This document shows positions 6,563 to 6,575 of a stretch of DNA of 6,575 nt, piece by piece. The position numbers were made by a program, and so were the translations under genes. The notes beneath the pieces are model-generated. The model worked only from the letters and a program-made list of their open reading frames with translations, was not told the origin of the DNA and made no database searches. How positions within the stretch are numbered: position 1 is the stretch's first letter; every line of letters starts with the position of its first letter. The DNA is taken from assembly GCA_029560815.1 (NCBI GenBank), contig JAKQKF010000179.1, positions 1 through 6,575 on the forward strand. The letters are read 5' to 3'. Origin of the DNA: a bacterium. GTDB taxonomy: Bacteria; KSB1; UBA2214.

Positions 6563-6575
6563 ATGACTTATATTC
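6563..6575 (+). CDS. Start of a fourth gene, cut by the window edge
   Basis: Only the first four codons (Met-Thr-Tyr-Ile) are inside the window, so no family can be assigned. The call rests on the well-placed GGAG site, the short same-strand gap of 40 nt after the barrel gene and the absence of a terminator. By position it would be the fourth member of the cluster. By its leader it resembles the first gene, but the visible codons beyond ATG-ACT differ. Confidence 0.45.

Overview
The window holds an operon-like run of three complete genes, all on the + strand, with the first codons of a fourth at the right edge. The gene families point to a Gram-negative bacterium of the FCB superphylum. The evidence is a Por-secretion-style C-terminal domain with a YPNPFN motif, a TonB-dependent receptor with an N-terminal carboxypeptidase-regulatory-like domain, and a PorV/PorQ-family outer-membrane protein. 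The GC-rich coding sequence and the exact flavour of these families fit uncultivated FCB lineages such as KSB1, Calditrichota or Marinimicrobia-like groups better than classical Bacteroidetes. That placement is an inference.

Layout: positions 1-273 are a comparatively AT-rich leader without a convincing gene. It carries a 9-T tract, a small hairpin and a perfect 10-bp palindrome, and ends in a Shine-Dalgarno site. Positions 274-2700 encode a secreted 808-residue protein with 13 Asp-box (BNR/YCF48-like) beta-propeller repeats and a C-terminal FlgD-Ig-like/type IX sorting domain. A gap of about 100 bp with a weak stem-loop follows. Positions 2804-5494 (alternative start 2783) encode a TonB-dependent outer-membrane receptor. 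It overlaps by 4 nt (ATGA) with a 343-residue PorV/PorQ-type beta-barrel protein at 5491-6522. After 40 nt a fourth gene begins at 6563 behind a good ribosome binding site.

How they may work together (inference): all three products are predicted to be exported and to sit in or on the outer membrane. The PorV-like barrel resembles the shuttle that handles type IX cargo, and the first gene encodes a protein with a type IX-like tail. The TonB receptor would be the energised channel or transducer. A cell-surface capture or uptake module is plausible, but no substrate can be read from the sequence. I saw no RNA genes, CRISPR arrays, insertion sequences or phage genes. The long antisense reading frames look like GC-rich shadows of the three real genes.
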